A DNA stretch of 6,350 nucleotides. Origin: Acetobacteraceae bacterium. GTDB lineage: Bacteria > Pseudomonadota > Alphaproteobacteria > Acetobacterales > Acetobacteraceae. The first letter of the stretch is position 1; every line of letters starts with the position of its first letter. The notes under the pieces are model-generated. The model searched no databases and was not told where the DNA came from. It saw only the letters and a list, made by a program, of their open reading frames with translations. This document shows positions 1 through 6,009 of the stretch, in pieces. The DNA lies in contig CANJOG010000124.1 of NCBI GenBank assembly GCA_947475475.1, positions 1 through 6,350 of the forward strand. Direction: 5' to 3'. The translations under genes were made by a program, and so were the position numbers.

Positions 1-1
1 C

Positions 2-1252
2 CACGCGCCCCGCAATGACACCGTCCGCGGCAGCACCGGCCCCGTTACCGTCACCAACCCCAACTGGGACCACGAACTGCTCCACGCCTTCATCAAAGCC
101 GCTGATGCTGACGGCATCAAATACAACCCCGACTATAATGGCGAGAGCTTCGACGGCGCGGGCATCTACCAGAACAACATCCATCGCGGCCGCCGCGTCA
201 GTACCGCCCACGCCTATCTCCACCCTTCGCCGAACAAATCCCGCATCTCCGTCCGCACCAATGCCCGCGTCCGCGAAATCCTCTTCGACGGCAAGCGCGC
301 CGCCGGCATCGCCTATACCGACTTCGCGGACCTCTCCCCTACCGCCACGCAAACGCGCATCACCGCCCGCAAATCCGTCATCATCTGCGCCGGCGCCATC
401 AACACGCCAAAACTCCTGCAACTCTCAGGCATCGGCCCGGCCGACCTGCTCGCGGACCACGGCATCGCCATCCGCCACAACCTGCCAGGCGTCGGCGAAA
501 ACCTGCGCGACCATTACGGCGCCCGCATGGTCGCCCGCGTCAAAAACACCGACAGCATCAACATGCGCGCCAAATTCCCTCGCCTGGCCTGGGAAATCGC
601 CAAATGGGCGCTCCAGAAGCCCTCCATCCTTGGCCTCGGCCCTGCCATCGCCCACGCCTTCGGCCGCTCAAACCCCGCGCTCGATACGCCGGATTTCACC
701 ATCGTCTTCACCCCTGCCTGCTTCAAACAGGGCTATTTCGGCGTGCTCGACGACTTCCCCGGCATCACCTGCGCCACCTATCCGCAACGCCCCGAAAGCC
801 GCGGCACCGTCCGCATCGCCTCGGCCGATCCGCTCGCCCCGCCCATCATCGCCCCCAACTACCTCTCCGACGAAGCCGATCGCCGCATCATCGTCGCCGC
901 CATGAAAACCGTCCGCCGCCTGCTCACAGCCCCCGCCATGAGCCAGTATTTCGACGGCTTCCTCTCCCCCGCCTCCGACCCAGACACCGACGCCGACTGG
1001 CTCGATTTCGCCCGCAACAACGCCATGACCTCGTACCACGTCGCCGGCACCTGCAAGATGGGCCCCGCAACCGACCCCATGGCCGTGGTGGACGACCAGC
1101 TCCGCGTCCACGGAATCGAAGGCCTCCACATCGTCGATGCCTCCATCATGCCGCGCATCACCTCGTCGAACACCTGCGCCCCGGTCATGATGATCGCCGA
1201 AAAAGCCGCCGACCTCCTCCTCGCCCGCCCCCAAGCCAGCGACGCCCACTGA
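2..1252 (+). CDS. GMC-family FAD-dependent oxidoreductase (choline/alcohol dehydrogenase-like), 5'-truncated
   Basis: This is the C-terminal 416 residues of a glucose-methanol-choline flavoprotein, which oxidises an alcohol to an aldehyde using FAD. The frame is open from the window edge to TGA at 1250-1252. The GMC signature 2 is perfect (GAINTPKLLQLSGIG, visible residues 131-145, bases 392-436). The C-terminal catalytic block is present: His at visible residue 346 in YHVAGTCKMG (base 1037) and the paired Asn at residue 390 in SSNTCAP (base 1169). His/Asn pairing is known for choline oxidase and dehydrogenase-type members. Family members are usually about 530 residues, so roughly 120 N-terminal residues, including the GxGxxG dinucleotide-binding loop, lie outside the window. 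The visible part has no frameshift. The closest types are BetA and AlkJ; the sequence does not settle the substrate. A strong terminator lies about 130 bp downstream, so it is probably not co-transcribed with the MFS gene. Confidence 0.93.
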   Translation, partial: HAPRNDTVRGSTGPVTVTNPNWDHELLHAFIKAADADGIKYNPDYNGESFDGAGIYQNNIHRGRRVSTAHAYLHPSPNKSRISVRTNARVREILFDGKRAAGIAYTDFADLSPTATQTRITARKSVIICAGAINTPKLLQLSGIGPADLLADHGIAIRHNLPGVGENLRDHYGARMVARVKNTDSINMRAKFPRLAWEIAKWALQKPSILGLGPAIAHAFGRSNPALDTPDFTIVFTPACFKQGYFGVLDDFPGITCATYPQRPESRGTVRIASADPLAPPIIAPNYLSDEADRRIIVAAMKTVRRLLTAPAMSQYFDGFLSPASDPDTDADWLDFARNNAMTSYHVAGTCKMGPATDPMAVVDDQLRVHGIEGLHIVDASIMPRITSSNTCAPVMMIAEKAADLLLARPQASDAH

Positions 1253-1312
1253 TCCAGCTCAGCAAATCGATCACACACGGCCAAAACCTGGCTTGAATCA
1301 ACTCAATTGCGT

Positions 1313-1342
1313 TTGACAACCATCGGCACCCAAAGCTACCAG
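1313..1342 (+). promoter_or_regulatory. Possible sigma-70-like promoter inside the GMC-MFS gap
   Basis: A perfect TTGACA hexamer lies at 1313-1318. At 18-bp spacing a weak -10 candidate, TACCAG (1337-1342), matches the TATAAT consensus at only three of six positions. If used, transcription would start near 1349 and run into the terminator at 1385-1421. The -35 is good but the -10 is poor, so this is only a candidate. Confidence 0.25.
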
Positions 1343-1348
1343 ACCGAC

Positions 1349-1421
1349 GGAGCCCGCTGCGGAGCGGGGGACAACGACCACTTCAAAACCCGCGCCCGGG
1401 CTACTCGGCGCGGGTTTTTTT
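1349..1421 (+). ncRNA. Candidate small RNA of two hairpins ending in an intrinsic terminator
   Basis: Directly visible are a first hairpin, CCCGCT-GCGG-AGCGGG (1353-1368), then an unpaired linker rich in A and C (about 1371-1384), then the terminator hairpin. A TTGACA element lies upstream at suitable distance. Together these give the outline of a roughly 73-nt independently terminated transcript. No known Rfam family is recognised. The alternative is that this is simply the structured 3' untranslated tail of the GMC gene, which would need only the terminator. The start position is inferred from the weak promoter. Confidence 0.22.
1385..1421 (+). terminator. Strong rho-independent terminator downstream of the GMC gene
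   Basis: A perfect 12-bp stem pairs AAAACCCGCGCC (1385-1396) with GGCGCGGGTTTT (1407-1418), with a 10-nt loop (1397-1406). The run of seven T residues spans 1415-1421. The core of the stem is all G-C. It ends transcription from the GMC gene, or a small RNA, before the MFS gene. On the minus strand the flank has four T residues, so weak activity that way is possible. Confidence 0.88.
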
Positions 1422-1517
1422 CATTCCTCAATCCCACCCCCGCACCTTCCCCCACCCGCACGCACGGACAACAATGCGCGAACCAAACGGGGGAACCATC
1501 TTGAACGCCGCGCCGGC

Positions 1518-2990
1518 ATGACCGCCACGCCCGATCTCGGCCCGCCTAAGGTTGGCCCGCCTAAGGTTGGCCTGCCCCCCGATGGCCTGCCCCAGGAGGG
1601 CCTGCCCCAGGATGGCCTGCCCCAGGACGGCCTGCCCAACCCCCGCCGCATCTGGGCGCTGATCTCCATCTCGCTCGGCACCATCCTCGTCGTGCTCGAT
1701 AACGGCATGCTCAACGTCGCCCTGCCCGCCATCGCACGCGACCTCGCAATCCCCCCCGCCCAGGCCATCTGGCTCGTCAGCGCCTACCAGCTCGGCCTCA
1801 TCGCCGCCCTGCTGACAGCCGCAAGCCTCGGGGAAATTCTCGGCTACAAACGGATCTTCCTCACCGGCGCCACCATCTTCGGCATCGGCGCCGCCGCCTC
1901 CACCTTCCAGACCGAGATCATCCCGCTGGCGCTGTGCCGCGTCGTCCAGGGCATCGGAGCCTCCGGCACACTCGGCGTCACCAACGCCCTGCTTCGCTTC
2001 ACCTACCCACGCGCCAAACTCGGCGTCGCTGTCGGCCTGAACTCCATGCTCGGCACCTGCGCCATGATCGCCGGCCCCAGCCTGTCCGCGGTGGTGCTCG
2101 AGATCGCCCCCTGGCCCGCCATCTTCGCCATCAACGTCCCCATGGCCGCCATCACCATCACCATGGGCATCTTCGCCCTGCCCAACCCACCCCGCACCGC
2201 TCGCTCATTCGACACACTCAGCGCCCTGCTCAACGCGGCGACCTGCGCGCTTGGCCTGCTGGCCCTGGACAGCATCGCCCACAAATCCCCCATCCCCACC
2301 ATCGCGCTGCAAGCCGCAGCCGCCATAGGCCTTGGCTACTTCCTCGTCCGCCGCCAGCGCGGACGCACAGCCCCCCTCCTGCCAGTGGACCTCCTGCGCA
2401 TCCCCGTGCTCAGCCTCTCGGTCGGAACCTCGCTCTGCTATTTCATCGCGGCAATGTCACTGCTGGTCGGCACGCCCTTCCTGCTGGTCCAGGGCCTGCA
2501 TCTCTCCCAGATGGACACAGGCATCGCCATGACCCCTGCGGCCATCGCCATCGCCATCCTCGGCCCCATCGCGGGCCGCCTGGCGGACCGCTATTCCGCC
2601 GCCATCCTCTGCTCGGTGGGCATGGCCATCACCGCGCTCGGACTGGCAACCCTGATCCTGATCCCCGACGCCCCAAGCCTGCCCAACATCCTCTGGCGCA
2701 TCGGCATCTGCGGCATCGGCTTCGGCATCACCATCGTCCCCAACCACCGCACCATGGTCGCCTCCGCCCCGCCCGACCGCAGCGGCGGAGCCTCCGGCCT
2801 GCTCGCAATGTCGCGCGTCACAGGCCAATCCATCGGCACAGTCCTGGTGGCCATCTGCTTCGGCCTGTTCAGCGCCACCAACGCGCCCACCGCCAGCCTC
2901 CTCATCGGCATCGCCGCATCCTGCCTCGGCATCTTCCTCAGCCTCGGCCGCACCAGCTTCATGCCCACACGCGCAACGAAACCCAGGTAG
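1518..2990 (+). CDS. MFS transporter, DHA2-type 14-helix drug:H+ antiporter
   Basis: This 490-residue inner-membrane protein probably exports a toxic compound by proton antiport. About 14 hydrophobic helices can be counted from residue 45 onward. Family landmarks: LDNGMLNVALP at 60-70 (motif D1 with Asp61); LGEILGYKR at 104-112, a divergent loop 2-3 motif A with Glu for the usual Asp; RVVQGIGAS at 141-149 (motif B with Arg141); and Gly179 to Gly186-Pro187, a motif C antiporter signature whose usual trailing GG is Ser-Ala. EmrB/QacA relatives are typically 460-530 residues. Residues 8-40 form a pentapeptide repeat that is not part of the MFS fold. ATG 1518 is the only in-frame ATG before residue 64. 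No Shine-Dalgarno sequence sits at normal distance; GGGGGA at 1489-1494 is 23 bp away. The ATG overlaps the stop of a tiny ORF. The substrate is unknown. Confidence 0.9.
   Translation: MTATPDLGPPKVGPPKVGLPPDGLPQEGLPQDGLPQDGLPNPRRIWALISISLGTILVVLDNGMLNVALPAIARDLAIPPAQAIWLVSAYQLGLIAALLTAASLGEILGYKRIFLTGATIFGIGAAASTFQTEIIPLALCRVVQGIGASGTLGVTNALLRFTYPRAKLGVAVGLNSMLGTCAMIAGPSLSAVVLEIAPWPAIFAINVPMAAITITMGIFALPNPPRTARSFDTLSALLNAATCALGLLALDSIAHKSPIPTIALQAAAAIGLGYFLVRRQRGRTAPLLPVDLLRIPVLSLSVGTSLCYFIAAMSLLVGTPFLLVQGLHLSQMDTGIAMTPAAIAIAILGPIAGRLADRYSAAILCSVGMAITALGLATLILIPDAPSLPNILWRIGICGIGFGITIVPNHRTMVASAPPDRSGGASGLLAMSRVTGQSIGTVLVAICFGLFSATNAPTASLLIGIAASCLGIFLSLGRTSFMPTRATKPR
1539..1637 (+). repeat. 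In-frame 15-bp tandem repeat (minisatellite) in the MFS N-terminus
   Basis: Six full 15-bp units and a 9-bp partial unit run head to tail. Units 1-2 (1539-1568) are identical, GGCCCGCCTAAGGTT, coding GPPKV. Unit 3 (1569-1583) is GGCCTGCCCCCCGAT, coding GLPPD. Units 4-6 (1584-1628) are GGCCTGCCCCAGGA plus G, T or C, coding GLPQE, GLPQD and GLPQD. The partial unit is 1629-1637. The unit length is a multiple of three, so gain or loss of copies keeps the gene in frame. The repeat lies just before the first transmembrane helix, on the predicted cytoplasmic side. Confidence 0.97.
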
Positions 2991-3002
2991 CAACCATGAG
3001 GA

Positions 3003-3024
3003 TGCGGCTCCTCGATGAGCCGCA
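3003..3024. terminator. Hairpin between convergent genes, possible terminator
   Basis: TGCGGCTC (3003-3010) pairs perfectly with GAGCCGCA (3017-3024) around a 6-nt loop. It lies 13 bp after the MFS stop and 21 bp past the end of the minus-strand binding-protein gene, a suitable place to end both transcripts. Neither side has a T run, so it is not a classical intrinsic terminator. It may instead stabilise the 3' ends or act with Rho. Confidence 0.4.
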
Positions 3025-3044
3025 CCAACTCACCTCACATCTCC

Positions 3045-4085
3045 TCAGCTCACATACCCCAGCAACTTCCGCACTTCCTCGCGCCGCAATGCCAGGCCCT
3101 GCTTCGGCGAGACATATTTCGCCGGCAACCGCGACGCATCATACACCCCGGCTGTCCCCGGCTCGTCATTCAGCACCGCATTACCCTCCACCGACATCAG
3201 GTAATCCGCGAACAGCCGCGCGGCATTCGGATGCTTCGCCTTGCCAGGTGCCGTCAGGAACAACGGAAATTCCACCCCGGTGGTAAACTCCGGCCGCACC
3301 AGTTCCACAGGCGCGCCCTTCTTCTGCACCTCCGTCACCTGCGAGGGGATCACCGGCACCTGAAAACTCCCCTCGCCCGCCGCCAGAGCCTGCGTCGCCG
3401 GCACACCCTCGCGAAACCGCCGCGGTGCCAACGCCCGCAACCGCTCGAAGAAACTCTCCCCATAGGCGTCCAGCATCGCCAGCCAGAAGGCGCTATACGC
3501 ATCGGACGTGACAGGATCAGCAATAATCCATTCACCCCGGAACCGTGTATCGAGCAGCTCAAGCCAGTCGCGCGGCACGCTGCCTTTCACCCGATCGGTA
3601 TTATAGGCAAACATGTAGGACTGGATTTGCACAATCGCGAATGCCCCGCGCAGGAACCGGGCCGGAAACCGCCCCGATTCCACCGCCGGCACGCCCGCCT
3701 GGGCATAATCCACCACCCATCCATTGCGCACCGCCTCAGCGCCAAACGCCGCGACATCGCCGGCCGTCAGCCCGATATCCGCGGCAATATTCCCGGTCTG
3801 CGCCTCGCTCGCATAACGCTGCATCAATCCCGCGCTGTTAATGCGCAGAGCCTGCACCTTGATCCCGTATTTCCGCTCAAACGCCTCGCCAACCCGCCGC
3901 GCCACCGCCTCGGTGGTGGCGGAATAGAAAATCAGACTCCCCTCCGCCTTGGCCGCCCGCACCAGGGCATCATCCACGCCCTGAGCCGGCACGCCCTGAG
4001 CCGACACACCCTGAGCCGACACGCCCCGGCCACCCAACACCCCGGCCAATATCCCGCCGGAGACCGCCCGCCGCCCGATCTTCAT
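3045..4085 (-). CDS. ABC-type periplasmic solute-binding protein (family 1, AfuA/COG1840-like), second of a tandem pair
   Basis: This is a 346-residue exported binding protein. It would capture a small ligand in the periplasm and deliver it to an ABC permease. Residues 1-24 form a signal peptide with an Arg pair (5-6) and a hydrophobic core, possibly Tat-directed though the motif is weak. Residues 22-36 are three VSAQG/VPAQG repeats. The mature domain opens with DALVRAAKAEG and LIFYSATTE, typical of the N-lobe of this family, and continues with QRYASEAQTG, FRGEWIIADPVTSDAY and ALAAGEG. It is paralogous to the protein encoded just upstream. The start at 4085 is supported by GGAGG (4094-4098) with 8-bp spacing. 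No permease or ATPase gene adjoins. Iron binding is possible from family membership, but the adjacent Tyr pair of FbpA-type ferric binders is not evident, so I leave the ligand open. Confidence 0.9.
   Translation of the reverse strand: MKIGRRAVSGGILAGVLGGRGVSAQGVSAQGVPAQGVDDALVRAAKAEGSLIFYSATTEAVARRVGEAFERKYGIKVQALRINSAGLMQRYASEAQTGNIAADIGLTAGDVAAFGAEAVRNGWVVDYAQAGVPAVESGRFPARFLRGAFAIVQIQSYMFAYNTDRVKGSVPRDWLELLDTRFRGEWIIADPVTSDAYSAFWLAMLDAYGESFFERLRALAPRRFREGVPATQALAAGEGSFQVPVIPSQVTEVQKKGAPVELVRPEFTTGVEFPLFLTAPGKAKHPNAARLFADYLMSVEGNAVLNDEPGTAGVYDASRLPAKYVSPKQGLALRREEVRKLLGYVS
3977..4021 (-). repeat. In-frame 15-bp tandem repeat at the signal-peptide end of a binding protein
   Basis: Three 15-bp units run head to tail: 3977-3991, 3992-4006 and 4007-4021, with a 5-bp partial unit at 4022-4026. 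On the plus strand the unit is CGCCCTGAGCCGACA with single-base differences between copies. On the coding strand they give VSAQG, VSAQG and VPAQG (residues 22-36). Each copy contains a small-x-Ala-Gln arrangement that fits a signal peptidase I site, so the repeat multiplies potential cleavage sites. The paralogous upstream protein has only one such site. Confidence 0.95.
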
Positions 4086-4120
4086 GTCAAATTCCTCCCC
4101 GCCCGCGCCGCGCGCGCAAA

Positions 4121-5149
4121 TTACGCAATAAACCCGAGCAACCGCCGCATCTCATCCTTGCGCGCGACAATCCCGGCTTTCGCAGGCACGTAATTCTTCG
4201 GCAGAGCACTCGCATCATACACCCCGGCAATTCCCGGATCGGCATTCAGCACCGCATTGCCCTCGCGCGAGCACAACCAATCCGCAAACAACCGCCCGCT
4301 CGCGGGTTTCTTCGCCTTCGCCGGATTGCTCACAATCACCTGGATTTCCACCCCCGTCGCGGTCGGCGGCATCACAATCTCCAACGGCGCCCCGCGTCGC
4401 TTCACATCCAATATCTGAGGCGGCGTCACCGGAAACTGGATCGTCCCCTCGCCCGCCGCCAGAGACTGCGCCGCAGCGACACCCTCGACATATTTGCGCG
4501 GATTCAGCGCCTTCAACTTCACAAAAAACTCCGGACCATAAAGATCCAGCATCAACACCCAATGATCGAGATAAGCGTCTGAAATGATCGGATCGGAATA
4601 AATGATCTGCCCGGCAAAGCGCGGCTTGAGAATATCCGGCCAGTCCTTCGGCACATCCGCGCCGGTCACCCGATCGCTATTGTAGGTGAGCACCCAAGGC
4701 TGGATCTGCACCACGGCACTCGCCCCGCGCAGGAAGCTGGCCGGAAAACTGCCATCCTTGATCGCGCCAATCCCAGCCTCGGTCACCGGCACCATCCAGC
4801 CGCTCTTCAACCCCTCGGCGGCAAAGGCCGAACTATCCCCAGCCGAGAGAATCACATCCGCCGTAATCGCCCCGGCCTGCGCCTCAGCGGCATAGCGCTG
4901 CTGCAACGGCGAGCTGCCCAGCCGCACGAACTTGCTGCGCACCCCGTATTTCTTCTCGAAACCCTCGCTGATCCGCTTGGCGACATTCTCCGTGGCGGCA
5001 CAATAAAAAATGAACTCGCCTTCCGCCTTCGCCGCGCGCACCAGCGCATCCATATCGCTGCCTTGCGCGGACGCCGTCCGAACAGCGCCAGCGCTCGCAA
5101 GCCCGGCCCCCGCACCCAGCACACTCCGCCGCGTCATCCGCATCGCCAT
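4121..5149 (-). CDS. ABC-type periplasmic solute-binding protein (family 1, AfuA/COG1840-like), first of a tandem pair
   Basis: This is a 342-residue periplasmic binding protein of the type 2 fold. Its signal peptide has a clear twin-arginine segment, TRRSVLG (residues 6-12), a hydrophobic core, and a probable cleavage site ASA|Q (26-29). The mature chain shows the family's N-lobe opening (DALVRAAKAEG, then FIFYCAATE), QRYAAEAQAG, ADVILSAGD, DWPDILKPRFAGQIIYSDP, SLAAGEG and a C-terminal DPGIAGVYDAS. More than half of the first 88 mature residues match the downstream paralogue by eye, so the pair arose by duplication. ATG 5149 is preferred because GGAGG at 5158-5162 is 8 bp away; the earlier ATG at 5155 is only 2 bp from it. 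The stop is 35 bp before the next gene, implying one transcript. No transporter subunits are adjacent and the ligand is unknown. Confidence 0.92.
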   Translation of the reverse strand: MAMRMTRRSVLGAGAGLASAGAVRTASAQGSDMDALVRAAKAEGEFIFYCAATENVAKRISEGFEKKYGVRSKFVRLGSSPLQQRYAAEAQAGAITADVILSAGDSSAFAAEGLKSGWMVPVTEAGIGAIKDGSFPASFLRGASAVVQIQPWVLTYNSDRVTGADVPKDWPDILKPRFAGQIIYSDPIISDAYLDHWVLMLDLYGPEFFVKLKALNPRKYVEGVAAAQSLAAGEGTIQFPVTPPQILDVKRRGAPLEIVMPPTATGVEIQVIVSNPAKAKKPASGRLFADWLCSREGNAVLNADPGIAGVYDASALPKNYVPAKAGIVARKDEMRRLLGFIA

Positions 5150-5155
5150 GATCAT

Positions 5156-5162
5156 TCCCTCC
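5156..5162 (-). promoter_or_regulatory. Ribosome binding site that sets the start of the first binding protein
   Basis: On the minus strand this reads GGAGGGA. Its GGAGG core leaves 8 bp to ATG 5149 but only 2 bp to ATG 5155, favouring 5149 as the start. Two further in-frame ATGs (5143, 5137) are spaced less well. Confidence 0.7.
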
Positions 5163-5172
5163 GCCGCACCGC

Positions 5173-5190
5173 GCCCGCTTCACCGCGGGC
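5173..5190 (-). other. Small hairpin in the leader of the binding-protein pair
   Basis: GCCCGC (5173-5178) pairs with GCGGGC (5185-5190) around a 6-nt loop. It lies 10 bp upstream of the ribosome binding site of the first binding-protein gene. It could influence translation, but in such GC-rich sequence a 6-bp stem can also occur by chance. Confidence 0.3.
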
Positions 5191-5196
5191 TCTGGC

Positions 5197-5210
5197 CGGA
5201 CCATGGACCG
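5197..5210. promoter_or_regulatory. Near-palindrome upstream of the binding-protein pair, possible operator
   Basis: CGGACCATGGACCG is palindromic at 12 of 14 positions, centred on CCATGG. It sits about 50 bp before the preferred start of the first binding protein, where a repressor or activator site would be plausible. No regulator gene is nearby and no known operator family is recognised. Confidence 0.22.
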
Positions 5211-5220
5211 ATCATGACAA

Positions 5221-5255
5221 GCCGCCCCGCCCTCCGCAACACAGGGCGGCGCGGC
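5221..5255 (-). terminator. Large GC-rich hairpin between the FMN reductase and the binding-protein pair
   Basis: The arms 5221-5233 and 5243-5255 pair at 12 of 13 positions around a 9-nt loop. On the minus strand it begins 47 bp after the stop of the FMN reductase gene, and only TTGT follows the stem, so it is at best a weak intrinsic terminator. It could equally be a 5' leader structure of the binding-protein transcript. It suggests the FMN reductase and binding-protein genes are separate transcription units. Confidence 0.45.
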
Positions 5256-5302
5256 CAACCTCACACCATCACGGCAATTCCAACGCCAGAAACAAGCCTG
5301 CC

Positions 5303-5857
5303 TCAGCCGCGCACCTTGCCCACCCAGGCCGCGAACGCACCGACGATCTTGCCGATAAACGCCTCGGTCTCCGGCTTGGCAAACCCGCCATCGGCCGCGA
5401 ACATCGTCCCGGCCCCGCCAAGATAGGCTTCAGGCTGCTGCATCACCGGCATATCGAGAAACACCAGCGACTGCCGCAAATGATGATTGGCACCAAACCC
5501 ACCAATCCCGCCCGGCGACAGGCTCACCACCGCCGCAGGCTTGCCCGCATAGACACTCTTGCCATACGGCCGCGACCCCACATCGATCGCATTCTTCAAC
5601 GCCCCAGGCACGGACCGGTTATATTCCGGCGTCACAAACAACACCGCATCGGATGCCGCCACAGCGCCACGAAACCGCACCCACGCTTCCGGCGGCGCCG
5701 CATCCAGATCGTCATTATACAGCGGCAGATCACCAATCTCGACAATCGCGCCAGCAAACCCCGCCGGCAGCAACCGCAGCATCTGCACCGCCAATTTACG
5801 ATTCAGCGAGTCCTTGCGCAGACTTCCAACCAGAACAGCAATCTTGACATCAGCCAT
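5303..5857 (-). CDS. NAD(P)H-dependent FMN reductase (ChrR/YieF-like flavodoxin-fold quinone or chromate reductase)
   Basis: This 184-residue cytoplasmic flavoenzyme transfers electrons from NAD(P)H through FMN to quinones, chromate or similar acceptors. GSLRKDSLN (11-19) is the FMN phosphate-binding loop. GDLPLYNDDLD (42-52) and PEYNRSVPGALKNAID (77-92) are diagnostic of the NADPH-dependent FMN reductase family. The glycine-rich GGIGGFGA segment follows. The length matches ChrR and YieF, which are close to 190 residues. ATG 5857 is chosen because the fold begins at once (MADVKIAVLVGSLR) and GAGG at 5869-5872 lies 11 bp upstream. The longer option from 5899 adds 14 unconserved residues, has no ribosome binding site and approaches the dispersed repeat. 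The physiological acceptor cannot be told from sequence; quinone detoxification under oxidative stress is a fair guess for the family. Confidence 0.92.
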   Translation of the reverse strand: MADVKIAVLVGSLRKDSLNRKLAVQMLRLLPAGFAGAIVEIGDLPLYNDDLDAAPPEAWVRFRGAVAASDAVLFVTPEYNRSVPGALKNAIDVGSRPYGKSVYAGKPAAVVSLSPGGIGGFGANHHLRQSLVFLDMPVMQQPEAYLGGAGTMFAADGGFAKPETEAFIGKIVGAFAAWVGKVRG

Positions 5858-5900
5858 GGGGGATTTTTCCTCGCCCGGCACATCCGGCGCTCCCGGCATC

Positions 5901-5934
5901 GTAGCCCGGATGAAGCGCAGCGCAATCCGGGATT
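5901..5934. repeat. Dispersed intergenic palindromic repeat (GTAGCCCGGAT...ATCCGGGATT type)
   Basis: CCCGGAT (5905-5911) and ATCCGGG (5925-5931) form a 7-bp inverted repeat around a GCGCAGCGC-containing centre. From memory, this pattern is a short element scattered in many copies through intergenic regions of GC-rich proteobacteria, where it produces spurious small ORFs. It sits between the PEP-CTERM gene end and the FMN reductase start. It may act as a transcript-end hairpin, but no T run follows on either strand. Confidence 0.7.
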
Positions 5935-6009
5935 CCCGGCCCGGCCCTCACCACACCTTACGGCAACTACTTACCGCGCGGCCCGGCTCTACCTCACAGC
6001 GCCCGGAAT

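Noticed and set aside
15..905. Plus-strand ORF of 296 codons overlapping the GMC gene
   Set aside because: The Ala/Pro/Ser/Thr-rich translation has no motif. The other frame contains the exact GMC signature and catalytic His and Asn.
1307..1504. 65-codon ORF between the GMC and MFS genes
   Set aside because: It reads straight through the terminator hairpin, has no ribosome binding site, and shows no protein-like pattern.
2146..2167. CATCACCATCACCATG stretch resembling a poly-His tag or short repeat
   Set aside because: In the true MFS frame it codes Ile-Thr-Ile-Thr-Met within a membrane helix. The His run exists only in a shadow frame.
1934..3286. Long plus-strand ORF of 450 codons overlapping the MFS gene in another frame
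   Set aside because: The translation is dominated by His, Arg and Pro with no fold-like pattern. It is the alternate-frame shadow of a GC-rich gene, while the MFS frame has clear family motifs.
3015..4193. Plus-strand ORF of 392 codons antisense to the second binding protein
   Set aside because: The composition is low-complexity His/Arg/Pro. The minus-strand frame carries a signal peptide, a ribosome binding site and conserved binding-protein motifs.
5857..5899. Longer start for the FMN reductase at 5899
   Set aside because: The 14 extra residues are not family-like, no ribosome binding site precedes them, and the conserved fold begins directly after ATG 5857.
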